64,000 nt of DNA from Tunturiibacter gelidiferens (lineage in GTDB: Bacteria; Acidobacteriota; Terriglobia; Terriglobales; Acidobacteriaceae), in contig NZ_JACHEB010000001.1 of assembly GCF_014201335.1 (NCBI RefSeq), positions 806,001 through 870,000 on the forward strand, read 5' to 3'. The first letter of the stretch is position 1. Every line of letters starts with the position of its first letter. The translations under genes and the position numbers were made by a program. This document shows positions 62,349 through 64,000 of the stretch, piece after piece. The notes under the pieces are model-generated. The model worked only from the letters and a program-made list of their open reading frames with translations. It had not been told where the DNA came from and ran no database searches.

Positions 62349-63365
62349 TCACCGATAAGCAACGATCAGGCGGCCCATTCCAATCTGCGGCGGCGTCAGT
62401 TCGACCCGCGCGAAGCCCGCTTCCTTCAAAAGACGTTCGTACTCCTCAAAGGTATAAGCGTTGCCCGAAGGCGTAGTAGCAAGCATCATCAAGCTGAAGG
62501 CTGCCGCGGTCGGCGGCGTAACCCGATCGGGATTGGGAACAAAGTCAAGAATGGCAGCCCGCCCTCCCGGCCTTAGCGATACATGCACCTTCCGCATGAA
62601 AGCAGTACAGGTGGGCAGATCGAAGTGATGCAGGAAGTTCGTCACCAGCGCCAGATCGTAGTCGCCGCCAAAATCCACGTCGAAAGTACTGCCCGCAAGC
62701 AGGTGATAGCGGTCCACAACTCCCATCGCCTGAGCATTCTCCCGGGCAACCTCGAGCACATTCTTCCAATCCGACGCGTAAATTTGCGCCGCCGAATTCT
62801 GTTTCGCAACGGAAATTCCAAAGATGCCATGCGAAGCAGCAACATCCAGCACCTTCTTCACCTCGCCGCCCTTGAGGAGTTCCCCAGCCATGATCTGCGC
62901 GGGCATATGCATCAGCGGCATCATCGCCCGCGCGAACTTCACCCAATCGGGGTTGTCCGGCTCCAGTGTTCCTTCGCCTAGCGCACTCCCACCTCCGCGC
63001 ACGGCTTCGGTCAACCTCGCATGCCCTTCACGAATCCGTGGAGCGAGCAAAAACTCAATGGCGCCGCCGATATATGCCCGCGAACCTTTGTTGAGAAAAA
63101 GAGCCGAGTCCGGGGCGAGACCGTACTGCGTTCCTTCCTTACTCAGAAAGCCATGAATCGTCAGGTAATTGCAGAGAATCTCCACACCGCGTTCGGCAGC
63201 CTGACAGCGTTTCGCGATCGTTGCGGCGGAAGTATTGCCTTCGGCGATAGCTGTGAAGATCTCAAGCTCAATCGCTGCCTTCATCGCCTCGGTTTGCTCG
63301 TAGGCGTTTAAAGCGTTGAAGACGCGTTCAGGCGTAGGTGGCTGCGGTAGGGCCGATGTGGCCAT
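62349..63365 (-). CDS. SAM-dependent methyltransferase, O-methyltransferase (acetylserotonin-type) family
   Basis: 338 residues, AGGAG seven bases upstream. An N-terminal winged-helix dimerisation domain (about 1-100: ALNAYEQTEAMKAAIELEIF, and SAATIAKRCQAAERGVEIL) is followed by a Rossmann methyltransferase domain with the SAM motif KVLDVAASHGIFGISVA (about 168-184), and DLALVTNFLHHFD and ILDFVPNPDRV further on. The family O-methylates small hydroxylated aromatics and polyketides. No biosynthetic cluster is adjacent, so the substrate is unknown. Divergent from the alcohol dehydrogenase gene across about 190 bases. Confidence 0.85.
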   Translation of the reverse strand: MATSALPQPPTPERVFNALNAYEQTEAMKAAIELEIFTAIAEGNTSAATIAKRCQAAERGVEILCNYLTIHGFLSKEGTQYGLAPDSALFLNKGSRAYIGGAIEFLLAPRIREGHARLTEAVRGGGSALGEGTLEPDNPDWVKFARAMMPLMHMPAQIMAGELLKGGEVKKVLDVAASHGIFGISVAKQNSAAQIYASDWKNVLEVARENAQAMGVVDRYHLLAGSTFDVDFGGDYDLALVTNFLHHFDLPTCTAFMRKVHVSLRPGGRAAILDFVPNPDRVTPPTAAAFSLMMLATTPSGNAYTFEEYERLLKEAGFARVELTPPQIGMGRLIVAYR

Positions 63366-63558
63366 AGATCTTCTCCTAACTGTCGGAACTTCAACATTCT
63401 AGGGCAATTCCATCTCCATGAAGTTTATTTTCTGCAAACCTGCAAACATGCGGAAATCCCGCGGAAAAATACAGCCTTCCACACCAACCAGGGGTCGTTT
63501 CTAATCAAAGTCATCCACGGGGATCAGCGTCAAACGTTCGCCGCAAGGAGCTCATCTG

Positions 63559-64000
63559 ATGAAAGCTGCCGTCCTGCACGCCGCCAACCAGCCGCTTCAA
63601 CTCGAAGATCTTACAATCCCTGTTCTCGCCCCCAACCATCTCCTCCTCCAAGTCCTCGCCTGCGGAGTCTGCCGCACCGACCTCCACATCTTCGAAGGCG
63701 ACCTTCCTCTCACCCACCAACCCCTCATCCTAGGTCACCAGATCGTCGGCAAGGTCGTCGACGGCGCCACACCCGATCGCCCCGCCGGCATGCGCGTCGG
63801 CGTCTCCTGGATCGGCAGCACCGACGGCACCTGCTCCTTCTGCACTCGCGGCGAAGAAAACCTGTGCGACAATCTCGCCTTCACCGGCTACACCGTCAAC
63901 GGAGGCTACGCCGAATATACCCTCGTCCGCGCCGACTTCACCTACCCACTCCCCGCCGCGCTCGACGACACCGACGTAGCCCCACTCCTCTGCGCCGGCA
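63559..64000 (+). CDS. Zinc-dependent alcohol dehydrogenase, 5' part (CAD2-like subfamily)
   Basis: Starts at ATG 63559 with AAGGAG eight bases upstream and runs off the window; 147 residues are visible. The opening MKAAVLHAANQPLQLEDLTI and LLQVLACGVCRTDLHIFEGD match the MDR alcohol dehydrogenases that oxidise alcohols with NAD(P)+ in the cytoplasm. The first zinc ligand Cys and Asp are present. Two departures: the usual GHE after the first block reads LGHQIVG, and the structural zinc site that normally has four cysteines shows TDGTCSFCTRGEENLC with the first position an Asp. These features may shift metal content; the rest cannot be seen. Confidence 0.85.
   Translation, partial: MKAAVLHAANQPLQLEDLTIPVLAPNHLLLQVLACGVCRTDLHIFEGDLPLTHQPLILGHQIVGKVVDGATPDRPAGMRVGVSWIGSTDGTCSFCTRGEENLCDNLAFTGYTVNGGYAEYTLVRADFTYPLPAALDDTDVAPLLCAG

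Noticed and set aside
1..64000. tRNA, rRNA, transposase, integrase, prophage or CRISPR-Cas genes
   Set aside because: None could be recognised; the only mobile-element hint is the catalytic-domain-less recombinase-like protein and the repeats.

Overview
The window is GC-rich chromosomal DNA, most likely from an acidobacterium of the Acidobacteriaceae/Terriglobia (Edaphobacter, Granulicella and Terriglobus are the genera it most resembles). I base this on the two VWFA-related lipoprotein-like genes of acidobacterial type, several exported families I know mainly from that group (3291-3965, 61615-62247, the YXWGXW and DUF3300 proteins), and families of short dispersed intergenic repeats typical of those genomes. 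There is no rRNA, tRNA, CRISPR array, transposase, integrase or phage gene that I can support. Genes lie on both strands, mostly as single units or short operons.

Layout. 1-8.4 kb: the 3' part of an FAD/Fe-S hydroxyacid dehydrogenase, a carotenoid-biosynthesis membrane protein, a tandem pair of VWFA-related genes (the second frameshifted) and an aminoadipate-semialdehyde-type aldehyde dehydrogenase. 8.4-21.3 kb: mostly minus strand, with an exported M28 peptidase, a GH13-like protein lacking its catalytic motifs, a DUF4097 protein, a GT4 glycosyltransferase, a PHP-domain protein, a DUF3300 protein with a coding tandem repeat, a LOG-family protein and an AsmA-like protein. 21.5-31.6 kb: three REP-like repeat loci around a DUF255 thioredoxin protein, an ABC-F ATPase, a GH27 alpha-galactosidase, an MBL-rhodanese sulfur protein, a phosphoesterase and an orphan OppD-like ATPase. 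31.7-39.4 kb: repeat-rich secreted proteins, an acyl-CoA carboxylase beta subunit, a Y-family polymerase, an EamA exporter and a frameshifted gluQ. 39.5-43.5 kb: an ABC-2 exporter, a VOC protein and a DesK/DesR-like two-component pair, which form the clearest functional module. 43.7-49.5 kb: a lipoprotein, a DPP-IV-like S9 peptidase, a DUF2306 protein, a TrmJ-like methylase and a YXWGXW protein. 49.5-59 kb: dnaG, a flippase-like protein, a small Cys-rich protein and rpoD behind a strikingly structured leader, followed by a GT-C and GT2 glycosyltransferase pair. 59-64 kb: small proteins, a TM2/zinc-ribbon protein, a SAM methyltransferase and the 5' part of a Zn alcohol dehydrogenase.

Most worth following up: the structured 152-base segment before rpoD; three or more dispersed repeat families, one showing a compensatory base change in its stem and one related sequence that appears captured inside an ABC-F reading frame; two single-base frameshifts in otherwise intact genes; and the GH13-like pseudoenzyme. 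No obviously new multi-gene system was found. The exporter/VOC/two-component operon and the rpoD leader are the nearest candidates. All functions are inferred from motifs read by eye; no search was run.
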